A stretch of 64,000 nucleotides of DNA from Bacillus shivajii (GCF_020519665.1 NZ_CP084703.1:1736001-1800000); one strand, 5' to 3'. Counted from the stretch's first letter, positions 1-8,785 are shown. Notes: generated by a model from the letters alone, not told the origin. Numbers and translations are program-made.

Positions 1-284
1 GTAACTGGCGAGCTGGGAATATGATTGGTCAAGGAAAATCTGTTGATGATATGCTAGAAGAAATGGGGATGGTCGTTGAAGGAATTCGTACGACAAAAGC
101 TGCTTATGAATTAGCGAAAGAACTCAATGTAGATATGCCGATAACAGCAGGTCTTTACGATGTTCTCTTCCATGAAAAATCCCCACAAGAAGCCGTTGCG
201 GAGCTTATGGGCAGAGTAAAGAAACATGAAGTTGAAGATTTAAAGTTAGGTGAGTCTGATCCATTAAATAAATTAGAGCCATAG
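1..284 (+). CDS. gpsA: NAD(P)H-dependent glycerol-3-phosphate dehydrogenase, C-terminal part
   Basis: Only the last ~94 codons are in the window; the frame is open from base 3 to the left edge, reading NWRAGNM then GQGKSVDDMLEEMG and KAAYELAKELNVDMPI, which is the conserved C-terminal helical domain of GpsA. The enzyme reduces dihydroxyacetone phosphate to sn-glycerol-3-phosphate in the cytosol for phospholipid and teichoic acid synthesis. In Bacillus gpsA lies just upstream of spoIVA, as here. The protein ends with a short charged tail (GESDPLNKLEP). The 5' part, including the Rossmann domain and catalytic lysine, lies outside the window, so completeness cannot be judged. Confidence 0.93.
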   Translation, partial: NWRAGNMIGQGKSVDDMLEEMGMVVEGIRTTKAAYELAKELNVDMPITAGLYDVLFHEKSPQEAVAELMGRVKKHEVEDLKLGESDPLNKLEP

Positions 285-346
285 TTTTCACATGATGCCT
301 TCCTTTGCATATGATATCTTGACATCATGCAAGAGGAGGGCTTCTT

Positions 347-610
347 TTGGACGAGAAAAAAAATATCTTTGAACAGGTGCAAAAAAAGGCAAATGTTAAT
401 CAGCAGGACCTATTTAACCTAGCAAACTCAATAAACACATCGGACTTAAAAGATGAGAAAAATGTTCGTAAGTTAATCCATCAAGTTGCACAAGTCGCCA
501 ATGTCAAGGTTTCGAAAGAAAAAGAAGATGAACTCGTGAAAGCAATCACATCAAACAATGTTCCAGTTGACTTTGCAAGCTTGGCAAAAATGTTCCAGAA
601 AAACAAATAA
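347..610 (+). CDS. spoVIF: Stage VI sporulation protein F (YjcC-like)
   Basis: 87-residue small protein starting at TTG 347 behind a strong AGGAGGG Shine-Dalgarno (334-340); no ATG lies near the site. The pattern FEQVQKKANVNQQDLFNLAN ... DEKNVRKLIHQVAQVAN ... KMFQKNK matches the SpoVIF family, all-helical proteins made late in the mother cell that contribute to spore coat assembly and resistance. Family knowledge gives the function; the sequence shows only the match and full length. It follows gpsA by 62 bases and ends before a terminator, so it may be read from the gpsA transcript or from its own late sporulation promoter, which I could not place. Confidence 0.8.
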   Translation: MDEKKNIFEQVQKKANVNQQDLFNLANSINTSDLKDEKNVRKLIHQVAQVANVKVSKEKEDELVKAITSNNVPVDFASLAKMFQKNK

Positions 611-713
611 TTTAGGCCGCTGTATACATCGAACCCTTTTGTCGCAGCATATACTAAACAGAACGACTGCTAAATCAAGGGCAAACGTCCAGATTAGTTA
701 TATTTAGTCACAA

Positions 714-750
714 AGTTGGAGGAAGGTGCCCCCTTTTCTCCAGCTTTTTT
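714..750 (+). terminator. Rho-independent terminator after gpsA-spoVIF
   Basis: AGTTGGAG (714-721) pairs with CTCCAGCT (738-745), one G-T wobble, with further weaker pairing inside (GAAGG against CCTTTT), followed by a run of six T. Reads on the plus strand. Confidence 0.8.
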
Positions 751-753
751 ACT

Positions 754-1019
754 TGAATCAATTTCATAACTCAAAATAAGATGTGGATTTCCGAATGATG
801 AGCGTGAACTTCACTTCAGACGGACGCTTTCCCGAGGGCTTGTCTTCAGCTAACTTAGGCTCGACAGCTCTTCGCCTAAGTGGATCTTCTGACTGCGCTT
901 CTCCTCCGGGAGTCGCCGTCTTTTGTTACGTTCACTTCCAAATAAAACTTACATTTAATGAAACATTTATCATATCATTCGTTTCATTGCGCAAAACACG
1001 GAATAATGAAATTGATTCA
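754..1019. repeat. 266-bp MITE-like repeat, short copy of the 42 kb element
   Basis: Bounded by TGAATCAATTTCATAA (754-769) and its near-perfect inverse TAATGAAATTGATTCA (1004-1019). Read in reverse complement it matches the two ends and part of the middle of the element at 42005-42634: 754-890 matches 42500-42634, about 890-934 matches 42357-42396, and 940-1019 matches 42005-42090. It therefore looks like an internally deleted copy in the opposite orientation. The interior is GC-richer than the surrounding DNA. An 81-codon open frame at 783-1028 exists only because of the repeat and has no Shine-Dalgarno. No clear target duplication was found. Confidence 0.8.
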
Positions 1020-1090
1020 CTTACATAAATATGGAAATCTATAAGTCTAATTTTTGTACATTTGTTTTCTGTGCATTAATTGGAAGGCTA

Positions 1091-1099
1091 TGCTATAAT
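1091..1099 (+). promoter_or_regulatory. Extended -10 promoter for yphE-yphF
   Basis: TGC followed directly by a perfect TATAAT (1094-1099), about 40 bases before the yphE start. The -35 position (near 1071) is poor, as is usual with an extended -10. Confidence 0.5.
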
Positions 1100-1140
1100 A
1101 ATTCGGTGAATCTCAACGGACAAGCAAATGAGGTGATAGT

Positions 1141-1344
1141 ATGTTTGAAGATCCAATGTTAAAAATGTGGGTTTCGTTTATCGCGATGGGGTTAATGTTT
1201 GTTTCTGTCGTCGTGACGATTATAACAAAAGAAAAATTAAGAGGGTTTTTCCGCTATACATTACTTACATTTAGTTTTCTATGCATGGTCGTCGCAGGTT
1301 TAATCATTATGCTGGTTGTATTTAGTGGACCTGTACCTGAATAG
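1141..1344 (+). CDS. yphE: YphE-like small membrane protein (DUF2768)
   Basis: 67 residues, ATG start with AGGTGAT 7-14 bases upstream. Two hydrophobic stretches (about residues 9-27 and 38-60) separated by a short charged loop TKEKLR make it a two-pass inner-membrane protein. Size, topology and position between gpsA/spoVIF and yphF/spoIVA match YphE of B. subtilis, DUF2768 family, whose biochemical role is unknown to me. yphF starts 35 bases downstream and the two probably share a transcript. Confidence 0.7.
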   Translation: MFEDPMLKMWVSFIAMGLMFVSVVVTIITKEKLRGFFRYTLLTFSFLCMVVAGLIIMLVVFSGPVPE

Positions 1345-1379
1345 AGAAGGATACATGTAAGTTAAAGGAAGGGATTATT

Positions 1380-2102
1380 TTGCGTGTCAATCGTTTAAGT
1401 TTTATAGTAATCGCTCTGTCTATTTTTTTAACAGGATGTCTTTATCCTGACGAACGTCGTGGAGAAAATCGAATTCCGTATGAAGATCAGATTGCTTCTG
1501 TTCAATCAGCTGTTATACAATACCGTCAAGATTATGGGGTTCTTCCGATTAAAACGAGAGAAGCAGACACACCAATCTTTAGGAAATATCCAGTCAATTT
1601 TGGACAACTTATTCCTAAATATATTCAGAGTGCTCCCGGAAATTCTTTTGAAAACGGTGGGGTGTTCCAATACGTTCTTGTAAATCCTGAAGAAATACCA
1701 GAAGTGAAATTAATTGATTTAACAACAACAAGAGAAATTCAAGAATTTCAAAGGCGTATTCAGCAGTATCGCAGGCAGCATGACTATGCTCCTGTAAAAG
1801 AGATCGTAGGTAACGAATTAATGAGATTAGACTATAAAGCACTTAATTATGAAGAGGAACCTACTATTAGTAGTCCATTTCATCCAAATCACCGTTTACC
1901 ATTATTAATGAGGACAAATGGTGATATTGTCGTAGATTATAGCCTTGATATTATCCATTATATTGACGAGCATGAAACAGACGAATACGAGTCTGGTGAT
2001 GATTTACGTTGGCTGTTAGTTGATCACTCACCATTTGTCCCTGCATATTCAATTCCACAAACAGTCAAGAATAATGAAGTAATATTTTTAGATGAAAACT
2101 AA
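1380..2102 (+). CDS. yphF: YphF-like sporulation-region lipoprotein
   Basis: 240 residues from TTG 1380, chosen because AAAGGAAGGG lies 7-16 bases upstream and translation begins straight into a signal sequence. A lipobox LTGC places the lipidated cysteine at residue 20, so the mature protein should be anchored on the outer face of the cytoplasmic (or forespore-surrounding) membrane. The mature region is charged, with no membrane segment. Position between yphE and spoIVA and length match YphF. No enzymatic motif is visible and the function is unknown. Confidence 0.75.
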   Translation: MRVNRLSFIVIALSIFLTGCLYPDERRGENRIPYEDQIASVQSAVIQYRQDYGVLPIKTREADTPIFRKYPVNFGQLIPKYIQSAPGNSFENGGVFQYVLVNPEEIPEVKLIDLTTTREIQEFQRRIQQYRRQHDYAPVKEIVGNELMRLDYKALNYEEEPTISSPFHPNHRLPLLMRTNGDIVVDYSLDIIHYIDEHETDEYESGDDLRWLLVDHSPFVPAYSIPQTVKNNEVIFLDEN

Positions 2103-2132
2103 ATATTCTCCAAAATGATTTTATGTTCTAAA

Positions 2133-2181
2133 TAGTCTCCCTTCTCATATACTTACAAAAGAGAGGGAGGCTATTTTTATT
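2133..2181 (+). terminator. Terminator after yphF
   Basis: TAGTCTCCCTTCTC (2133-2146) pairs with GAGAGGGAGGCTA (2161-2173) across a 14-base loop, followed by TTTTTATTTT. Confidence 0.85.
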
Positions 2182-2258
2182 TTGGAGATCAATCCCCTGA
2201 GAAAATACTTTTAACATCAAGTGATTTTCAATAAATAAAAATTCATTAGCCATCACTT

Positions 2259-2293
2259 GTCATAATTGATGGACAACATCATAAGTATATACT
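2259..2293 (+). promoter_or_regulatory. Possible sigma-E type promoter of spoIVA
   Basis: GTCATAAT (2259-2266) and TATATACT (2286-2293) about 66 bases before the spoIVA start resemble the sigma-E pair (ATATT-like -35, CATACAAT-like -10), but the spacing is long. Known sigma-E control of spoIVA in B. subtilis motivates the call; the sequence match is weak. Confidence 0.25.
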
Positions 2294-2358
2294 GTCTTTC
2301 TATCGTAATGGAAACAAAGTAACCAATGATATTTTGACTATGATCGGGAGGGGATCTT

Positions 2359-3837
2359 GTGGAAAAAGTTGATATTTTTAAAGATATCGCCGAACGTACA
2401 GGTGGTGATATTTATCTAGGGGTGGTAGGGTCAGTTCGAACTGGGAAATCTACATTTATAAAGAAGTTTATGGAACTTGCTGTCATCCCAAACATTGAAG
2501 ATGAAGCAGACCGAATGAGAGCACAAGATGAGCTGCCACAAAGTGCAGCTGGTAAACAAATTATGACGACAGAACCTAAATTTGTACCAAATCAAGCTGT
2601 ATCTCTTCACGTAGATGAAGGACTTGATGTAAATGTTCGCGTCGTTGATTGTGTAGGTTATGCAGTACCGGGAGCAAAGGGATATGAAGATGAGAATGGA
2701 CCGCGCATGATCCACACCCCTTGGTATGAGGATCCGATCCCGTTTCATGAAGCTGCAGAAATTGGAACGAGAAAAGTCATTCAAGAGCATTCAACCTTAG
2801 GTGTTGTCGTTACAACGGACGGATCGATTGGTGAAATTGCAAGGGAAGATTATGTAGAATCAGAGCAACGCGTAATTGAAGAGTTAAAAGAAGTAGGAAA
2901 ACCGTTTATTGTTCTTGTAAATAGTGTACACCCACAACATCCAAGTACAGAACAATTACGTCAAGATTTACAAGAAGAATATGATGTACCAGCATTAGCT
3001 ATGAACATAGAAGGCATGACAGAACACGATATTAATAGTGTCATGCGCGAAGTATTATACGAATTCCCTGTTCATGAAGTAAATGTAAATTTACCAAGCT
3101 GGGTCATGGTATTAAAAGAGGACCACTGGCTTCGTGAAAACTATGAGGGATCTGTAAGAGATACTGTAAAAGATATTAAACGATTGAGGGATGTTGACCG
3201 GGTTGTAAATCATTTTTATGATTATGAATTTATTGAGAGAGCCCAATTAGCAGGAATCGAAATGGGTCAAGGTGTTGCTGAAATTGACCTATATGCACCA
3301 GATGACTTATACGATCAAATCTTAAAAGAAGTTGTTGGTGTAGAAATTCGAGGTAAAGATCATTTACTGGAACTAATGCAAGACTTTGCTCATGCAAAGG
3401 CCGAATTTGATCAAGTATCAGATGCCTTAACAATGGTAAAACAAACAGGTTACGGTATTGCCGCACCAGCAATTGAAGATATGAGTTTGGATGAGCCTGA
3501 AATCATTCGCCAAGGGTCTAGGTTCGGCGTCCGTTTAAAAGCAGTTGCTCCATCAATCCATATGATTAAAGTAGATGTCGAATCTGAGTTTGCACCGATT
3601 ATCGGAACAGAAAAGCAAAGTGAAGAGCTCGTCCGCTACTTGATGCAAGATTTTGAAGAAGATCCGTTATCTATCTGGAACTCAGATATCTTCGGAAGAT
3701 CATTAAACTCAATCGTAAGAGAAGGTATATCGGCAAAATTATCCTTAATGCCTGAAAATGCACGTTACAAGCTGAAAGAAACGTTAGAGCGTATTATTAA
3801 TGAAGGCTCTGGAGGATTAATTGCCATCATCCTATAA
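2359..3837 (+). CDS. spoIVA: Stage IV sporulation protein A, coat-basement ATPase
   Basis: 492 residues, the full SpoIVA length, starting at GTG 2359 behind GGGAGGGG. Walker A GSVRTGKS is at residues 24-31, followed by the TRAFAC-like GTPase-derived core with VRVVDCVGYAVPGAKGYEDE; the conserved C-terminus GGLIAIIL is intact. SpoIVA hydrolyses ATP to polymerise on the outer forespore membrane, held there by SpoVM, and is the platform for coat assembly and cortex formation. It is monocistronic here, flanked by its own terminator. Identification is very secure from length, motifs and position. Confidence 0.98.
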   Translation: MEKVDIFKDIAERTGGDIYLGVVGSVRTGKSTFIKKFMELAVIPNIEDEADRMRAQDELPQSAAGKQIMTTEPKFVPNQAVSLHVDEGLDVNVRVVDCVGYAVPGAKGYEDENGPRMIHTPWYEDPIPFHEAAEIGTRKVIQEHSTLGVVVTTDGSIGEIAREDYVESEQRVIEELKEVGKPFIVLVNSVHPQHPSTEQLRQDLQEEYDVPALAMNIEGMTEHDINSVMREVLYEFPVHEVNVNLPSWVMVLKEDHWLRENYEGSVRDTVKDIKRLRDVDRVVNHFYDYEFIERAQLAGIEMGQGVAEIDLYAPDDLYDQILKEVVGVEIRGKDHLLELMQDFAHAKAEFDQVSDALTMVKQTGYGIAAPAIEDMSLDEPEIIRQGSRFGVRLKAVAPSIHMIKVDVESEFAPIIGTEKQSEELVRYLMQDFEEDPLSIWNSDIFGRSLNSIVREGISAKLSLMPENARYKLKETLERIINEGSGGLIAIIL

Positions 3838-3843
3838 ATAATG

Positions 3844-3881
3844 AAGGTATCACGAAACAATGTTTCGTAGATGCCTTTTTA
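3844..3881 (+). terminator. Terminator after spoIVA
   Basis: AAGGTATCACGAAAC (3844-3858) pairs with GTTTCGTAGATGCCTT with one bulge and one G-T, then a T run. Lies 6 bases after the spoIVA stop. Confidence 0.9.
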
Positions 3882-4045
3882 TTCTTGTTTATTGGGACGA
3901 GCAAGTGGGTCAATTGGTATGATTGCTAAACGTGTAGGAAGGAAGAGAATACGGTAATCGTTGTATTGAACGGCATAAAAAGGAAAATTAGCAGAGTAAC
4001 GTCACCAACCGAAATATTCCTTAGGTGAACATCGATCATAGTAGA
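3882..4045. other. Intergenic stretch with no recognised feature
   Basis: Between the spoIVA terminator and the bidirectional terminator I see no open frame with a ribosome site, no repeat match and no obvious promoter. Confidence 0.4.
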
Positions 4046-4095
4046 AAAGAGAGTGTCAAAATAAAGAGGGTTTATTTGACACTCTCTTTATCGTG
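4046..4095. terminator. Bidirectional terminator between spoIVA and the TetR gene
   Basis: AAAGAGAGTGTCAAAATAAA (4046-4065) pairs with TTTATTTGACACTCTCTTT (4071-4089), 19 pairs with one extra A. A- and T-rich flanks on both sides allow function for the leftward TetR gene and any rightward read-through. Confidence 0.85.
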
Positions 4096-4131
4096 TGTAA
4101 ATCAATGAAGAAGACGTCTCGGAAAGCTTCT

Positions 4132-4698
4132 TTATTGAAACGAAGAGAGTCCTTTATTGGCAAGCTTAATAATTAATTCTGCCACCTCATTAGGTGGTTC
4201 TTTTAACCCGTTTTTCAACCAATGTTGAACAACAATAATACTTCCGTTAGCGATATACAAAGCTAAGTATTCTGAATAGTGCGGTACATGATGGTCATTA
4301 ACCATTAATGATTTTAGCAAATGACTTTGGGCTAACATCATCACTTTTTTTTGGAAGTTAGGATCACCATGTTCACTAAATAAGGTTTGACAGCTTTCGT
4401 GATTTTTTGCAAGATACTCTAACAATTTTACTGTCATTTGAATGGCTTCTTCGTTTTCATTGTAGTTATATGCGGACAAGGTTTGATTCATATCTTCGAT
4501 AATGTCATCTTCAATTTGATAAAGAAGGTCATATAGGTCCGTGTAATGTGAGTAAAAAGTAGATCGATTGATATCTGCAAGTTCGCACACTTCTTTAATG
4601 GTGATGCTAGATAAAGGTTTATCTTGCATTCGTTTCATCAAGCTTTCTCTCAAAACTTTCCGTGTATACTTTTTTCGTCTGTCTAATTTTGAGCCCAT
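4132..4698 (-). CDS. TetR/AcrR-family repressor of the adjacent MMPL exporter
   Basis: 188 residues. The N-terminus (residues ~9-55) is a TetR helix-turn-helix domain: SITIKEVCELADINRSTFYSHYTDLYDL at 31-58 is the classic recognition helix with STFYSHY. The remaining helical part would bind an effector and dimerise. It is divergent from the MMPL gene, 143 bases apart, with a perfect palindrome over the exporter -35 box, which fits self- and exporter-repression relieved by the exported compound. The arrangement resembles the FarR/FarE fatty-acid efflux pair of Staphylococcus aureus, but the ligand here is unknown. Start ATG 4698 has GGAGAAA upstream. Confidence 0.85.
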   Translation of the reverse strand: MGSKLDRRKKYTRKVLRESLMKRMQDKPLSSITIKEVCELADINRSTFYSHYTDLYDLLYQIEDDIIEDMNQTLSAYNYNENEEAIQMTVKLLEYLAKNHESCQTLFSEHGDPNFQKKVMMLAQSHLLKSLMVNDHHVPHYSEYLALYIANGSIIVVQHWLKNGLKEPPNEVAELIIKLANKGLSSFQ

Positions 4699-4775
4699 TG
4701 ATTTTCTCCTTTTTGTTATTTATCCAACAAATCAATTGAAGGTGTTGATTACATAACATAAATTAGTAAACTGTT

Positions 4776-4806
4776 TGTTGATTAGTCAACACAGTGTCAT
4801 TATAAT
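4776..4806 (+). promoter_or_regulatory. TetR operator palindrome overlapping the MMPL promoter
   Basis: TGTTGATTAGTCAACA (4776-4791) is a perfect 6-4-6 inverted repeat. It covers the -35 TTGATT (4778-4783), which is 17 bases from a perfect -10 TATAAT (4801-4806). Related half sites (TGTTGATTA near 4743, TGTTAATCA near 4817) flank it. Binding here would block the rightward promoter. Confidence 0.75.
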
Positions 4807-4841
4807 TTTACATTAGTTGTTAATCAAGGAGTGGGTTCGTT

Positions 4842-6902
4842 ATGTCAGACATTGCAGCAAAAATTATTAAGTACAAAAAAACGATTGTCATTGTTTTTAT
4901 GGTCTTAACAGTAATCAGTGCAATTGCAACGCTTTTTGTTTCGGTTAACTACAATATGAATGACTATATGCCAGAAGACGCTCAATCCACTAAAGCGGTC
5001 GAGGTAATGGAAGAAGAGTTCGATCGTACTCTTTCGAATGCACAAGTAATGATTCGGGATGTATCAGTGCAAGAAGCAATTTTATACAAAGAATTGCTTG
5101 AGGGAATTGATGGCGTTTCGGATGTTGTTTGGCTTGACGAAGTCATCGATATAAAAATTCCTTTAGAAATGGCAGAAAAGGAATTAGTAGAGACTTATTA
5201 TCAGGAAAACAATGCGCTAATTTCCTTCACTATACGAGAAGGTGATGAAGTAGCTGTTTCTGACGCAATTTATGAGCTGATAGATGATGACAATGCATTG
5301 GTGGGAGAATCTGTCGATACAGCGGTTTCCCAGAAGATGGCATCGGCAGAAGCGTTGTATGCAGGTTTGTTGTTAGTCCCAATCATCATTATCATTCTTG
5401 TTCTCTCCACAACTTCGTGGATTGAACCATTGTTTTTCTTATTAGCGATAGGTGTATCTGTGATTATAAACTTAGGTACGAATATATTCATTGGTGAAAT
5501 TTCATTCGTCACTCAATCTGTAAGCCCAATTTTACAACTTGCTGTATCTCTCGACTATGCCGTTTTTCTTTTACATAGTTTTTCAGATTATCGTAAGCAA
5601 ATGGATGATCCTGAAGAGGCGATGCGACAAGCGATTCGAAAATCTTTTCCAGCAATATCAGCAAGTGCTGCAACTACATTCTTTGGTTTTATGGCACTGA
5701 CGTTTATGCAATTTGAAATTGGTGCCGATTTAGGAATTAACCTAGTCAAAGGTATACTCCTAAGCTTTATTAGTGTGATGGTGTTTTTACCAGCATTAAC
5801 GGTATGGCTTTATAAATGGATTGATAAAACAGAACATAGACCTTTGTTTCCTCGTTTCAAATCCATTGGTAAGCCCGTGATGAAGGTAAGGGTTGTTAGC
5901 TTAGTCGCTGTTTTTCTTATCATTGTCCCTAGTTACTTAGCACAACAAGAAACCACTTTTATATACGGAATTGGTGAACAGCCAGATACAACTCGCCTAG
6001 GAAGCGATATCGTGGCGATTGATGAGGTGTTTGGGAAGTCAACGCCGATTGTTCTCTTAGTACCAAAAGGGGATGTGGCGAGGGAAGTACAGCTTGAGCA
6101 AGAGTTAGAAAAAGCCGATCACGTAACGAATGTGATGTCTTATAATCAAACTGTAAGTCCTGCTATTCCACCAGAGTACCTAGATGAAACAGTTACAGAA
6201 CAATTTCTTTCAGAAAATTACAGCCGAATCACCCTTTATACAGAAACAGATTCTGAAGGTGATGTAGCGTTTAATGTCGTAGAAAATGTTAAAGATATCG
6301 CTGAATCCTATTATGGGGATAGCGTTTATACTCTAGGTGAAAGTGTAGCGTTATACGATATGAAAACGACGGTAATAAAAGACAATACAGTGGTAAACAT
6401 ACTGACCGTTGTTGCGATAGCTACTGTTTTACTATTTACATTTAAATCGATTTCTCTCCCGGTCGTTTTATTACTGACGATACAATCAGCTGTATGGTTC
6501 AACCTTGCTATCCCATATTTTACAGATACTCCTTTAGTCTTTGTAGGTTACTTAGTGGTTGGTACTGTGCAGCTTGCGGCAACGGTCGATTATGCGATTC
6601 TTTTTACAGAAAATTATTTAGATAATCGGAAAAGAATGCCAGCCCGACAAGCGATTGTGAAAACGTTAAATGAAAAGACGTTCTCCATTTCCATATCGGC
6701 TGCCATATTATCGAGTGTTGGCTTTATTCTATGGATCACATCTACCAATCCGATCGTCTCATCAATTGGTTTACTTCTTGGTAGAGGGGCATTATTAGCG
6801 TTTATTATGGTCCTCTTTTTCTTGCCAGCGATGTTACTTGTGTGCGACAAAATCATTGGTAAAACAACATTAAAAGCAAATTTCTTTAGGGAGGGCAATT
6901 AA
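4842..6902 (+). CDS. MMPL/RND-family exporter
   Basis: 686 residues; ATG with AAGGAGTG upstream. Two homologous halves, each with one leading membrane helix, a large extracellular loop and a five-helix bundle, give about 12 membrane segments, typical of MMPL proteins. The proton-relay Asp-Tyr pairs are visible in both halves: SLDYAVFLL (D238) and TVDYAILFT (D583). The loop motif YMPEDAQSTKAVEVM (residues ~43-57) is also MMPL-like. Such proteins use the proton gradient to export lipids, fatty acids or drugs. It is followed after 2 bases by a secreted partner gene, and is probably repressed by the divergent TetR protein. The substrate cannot be deduced. Confidence 0.88.
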   Translation: MSDIAAKIIKYKKTIVIVFMVLTVISAIATLFVSVNYNMNDYMPEDAQSTKAVEVMEEEFDRTLSNAQVMIRDVSVQEAILYKELLEGIDGVSDVVWLDEVIDIKIPLEMAEKELVETYYQENNALISFTIREGDEVAVSDAIYELIDDDNALVGESVDTAVSQKMASAEALYAGLLLVPIIIIILVLSTTSWIEPLFFLLAIGVSVIINLGTNIFIGEISFVTQSVSPILQLAVSLDYAVFLLHSFSDYRKQMDDPEEAMRQAIRKSFPAISASAATTFFGFMALTFMQFEIGADLGINLVKGILLSFISVMVFLPALTVWLYKWIDKTEHRPLFPRFKSIGKPVMKVRVVSLVAVFLIIVPSYLAQQETTFIYGIGEQPDTTRLGSDIVAIDEVFGKSTPIVLLVPKGDVAREVQLEQELEKADHVTNVMSYNQTVSPAIPPEYLDETVTEQFLSENYSRITLYTETDSEGDVAFNVVENVKDIAESYYGDSVYTLGESVALYDMKTTVIKDNTVVNILTVVAIATVLLFTFKSISLPVVLLLTIQSAVWFNLAIPYFTDTPLVFVGYLVVGTVQLAATVDYAILFTENYLDNRKRMPARQAIVKTLNEKTFSISISAAILSSVGFILWITSTNPIVSSIGLLLGRGALLAFIMVLFFLPAMLLVCDKIIGKTTLKANFFREGN

Positions 6903-6904
6903 TC

Positions 6905-8734
6905 ATGAACAAGAAAATAATCTTCACTTTTATTGCTTTGCTACTCATCTTTCCCTATCAAATAGGACAGGCTGACCCAAACACAGTAAGTGAACGTTCC
7001 ACTGCGGAAAATAAAATAGAAATGAATGCAGTAGGGGAAATGGCTTCAAAGGATGAAGTGGTTTACGGATCCTTAAGTGCTTTGGGTACTCTAAATGAAT
7101 TATATGTTGTTAACATGATAAATGTAACGACAGCTGGTTACATCATTGATTATGGAGATTACACGACGGTTAGAAACTTAACAAACCTTTCAGAAATAGA
7201 GCAAGAAGATGATAAGGTACAATTCGAAGCGTCACCAGGTTGGTTCTACTTTCAAGGGAATATGGAATATACTGAATTGCCATGGGATATTGACATCTCT
7301 TATATGCTCGATGGGGAAGAAAAAGTCCCAGATGATTTACCTGGGAAAGAGGGACGGTTATCTCTTTCAATAAAAACAACTCAAAATGAAAGTGTAAACC
7401 CTGTGTTTTATGAAAACTATACGTTACAAATATCTCTTACTCTTGACACAGACATCATCAGCAACTTGCAAGCACCAGATGCAACCGTTGCAAATGTGGG
7501 GAAAAAACGACAATTAACCTATACAGTTATGCCTGATACTGAAGGGGATATTAGTCTTCTAGCGGATGTGGTGGACTTTGAAATGGACGGGATCGATATT
7601 TCTGCAATTCCATTATCCATGGTCATTGATGATTTAGAGCTTGACGGAATGACAAAGGAAATGCGGTCATTAAGTGATGCAATAAATGATATAAAAAATG
7701 GTGTGTTTGAATTAAAATCTGGTGTTTCAGAATTGAATGATGGACTACAAAGTTTGAACGAGGGTTCAAGTGAATATCATTTAGGGCTGAATGAGATGAA
7801 AGCATCTTCTTCTGAAATTGTTGAGGTTTCAGAATCAATCGAGGACTCCCTTGCAATGTTTAATAAGAAGCTCAGTGGCTCATCAGAAGAGATGGATTTT
7901 AGCGAGATGGATCAACTTTCAGGAGGCTTGTTACTAATAGCAGATGGTCTTGAAGAAGTAGCCGATGGATTACTCCACTTTAATGAAAACTATTCTGTCG
8001 CATATTCTTCTTTGAACGATGCAATGAAGGCTATTCCAGCTCCTGCTGTGTCAGAAGAAGAATTACAACAATTATATGCTAGCGGAGAAAACGATGAAAC
8101 CATCGATCATTTAATTGAAGTCTATTCTGCTGCTCAAACGGCAAAAGGGACATATGATAACGTAAAAGAAGTTTTTGATGCAGTAGAAACAACGTTAGAT
8201 AAAACAAGTGGTTCTGTAAAAGAGATGAGTAGCGAATTAACTTCGATTGCAAAGGAGCTTTCAAGTTCCTTTGAACGTATGGAATCATTGGAAGCATTAA
8301 GTGAATTAGAGGAAGGTATTGGATTGCTTTCGGAGAATTATGGTGTGTTTCATTCAGGTTTAGTTTCTTATACCGACGGGATTTCTCAGCTTGCAAACTC
8401 CTACGATGAGATCGACTCAGGGTTTGGTGAACTTGTACAAGGGTCGTCTGAACTAGGAAGTGGGGTAGGTGAGCTTTATGACGGTACAGATGAATTGGCT
8501 TCTGAGACAAGTGATTTACCAGATCAGATGCAAGAAGAGGTCAATTCAATGATGGATGAATACGATCGATCTGATTTTGAGCCCATTTCGTTTGTGTCTC
8601 CGAAAAACACAAGTGTTGACTCAGTACAATTTATTTTCAAAACTGAATCAATTGAGCTTGAAGAGGAAATAATCACTGATGATGTAGAAGAAAACCCGGG
8701 GTTTTGGGAGAGGTTTAGAGATTTATTCTCTTAA
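6905..8734 (+). CDS. Secreted Leu-x-x-Gly heptad-repeat protein, MMPL partner
   Basis: 609 residues beginning with a signal peptide (hydrophobic core residues 5-18, likely cut after GQA at ~23). Residues ~250-320 and 470-520 carry repeats such as LKSGVSELNDGLQSLNEGS, the L-x-x-G-x-x-x heptads found in YhgE/Pip-type and MMPL-associated proteins; the segment between is helical and acidic. Unlike YhgE it has no C-terminal membrane helices and ends PGFWERFRDLFS, so it should be released outside or held through the exporter. The gene is translationally close to the MMPL gene (GGGAGGG Shine-Dalgarno inside the MMPL end). A periplasm-like adaptor for export is inference. Confidence 0.75.
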   Translation: MNKKIIFTFIALLLIFPYQIGQADPNTVSERSTAENKIEMNAVGEMASKDEVVYGSLSALGTLNELYVVNMINVTTAGYIIDYGDYTTVRNLTNLSEIEQEDDKVQFEASPGWFYFQGNMEYTELPWDIDISYMLDGEEKVPDDLPGKEGRLSLSIKTTQNESVNPVFYENYTLQISLTLDTDIISNLQAPDATVANVGKKRQLTYTVMPDTEGDISLLADVVDFEMDGIDISAIPLSMVIDDLELDGMTKEMRSLSDAINDIKNGVFELKSGVSELNDGLQSLNEGSSEYHLGLNEMKASSSEIVEVSESIEDSLAMFNKKLSGSSEEMDFSEMDQLSGGLLLIADGLEEVADGLLHFNENYSVAYSSLNDAMKAIPAPAVSEEELQQLYASGENDETIDHLIEVYSAAQTAKGTYDNVKEVFDAVETTLDKTSGSVKEMSSELTSIAKELSSSFERMESLEALSELEEGIGLLSENYGVFHSGLVSYTDGISQLANSYDEIDSGFGELVQGSSELGSGVGELYDGTDELASETSDLPDQMQEEVNSMMDEYDRSDFEPISFVSPKNTSVDSVQFIFKTESIELEEEIITDDVEENPGFWERFRDLFS

Positions 8735-8755
8735 GTTCGTAAAAGTAACGAATTA

Positions 8756-8785
8756 GAAGGTAGCTTTTAAGCTATCTTCTTTTTA
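8756..8785 (+). terminator. Terminator after the MMPL operon
   Basis: GAAGGTAGCTT (8756-8766) and AAGCTATCTTC (8769-8779), one G-T wobble, two-base spacer plus T run. Confidence 0.85.

Noticed and set aside
783-1028. 81-codon open frame
   Set aside because: Lies wholly in the repeat element, no Shine-Dalgarno, and the product is low in normal protein character.
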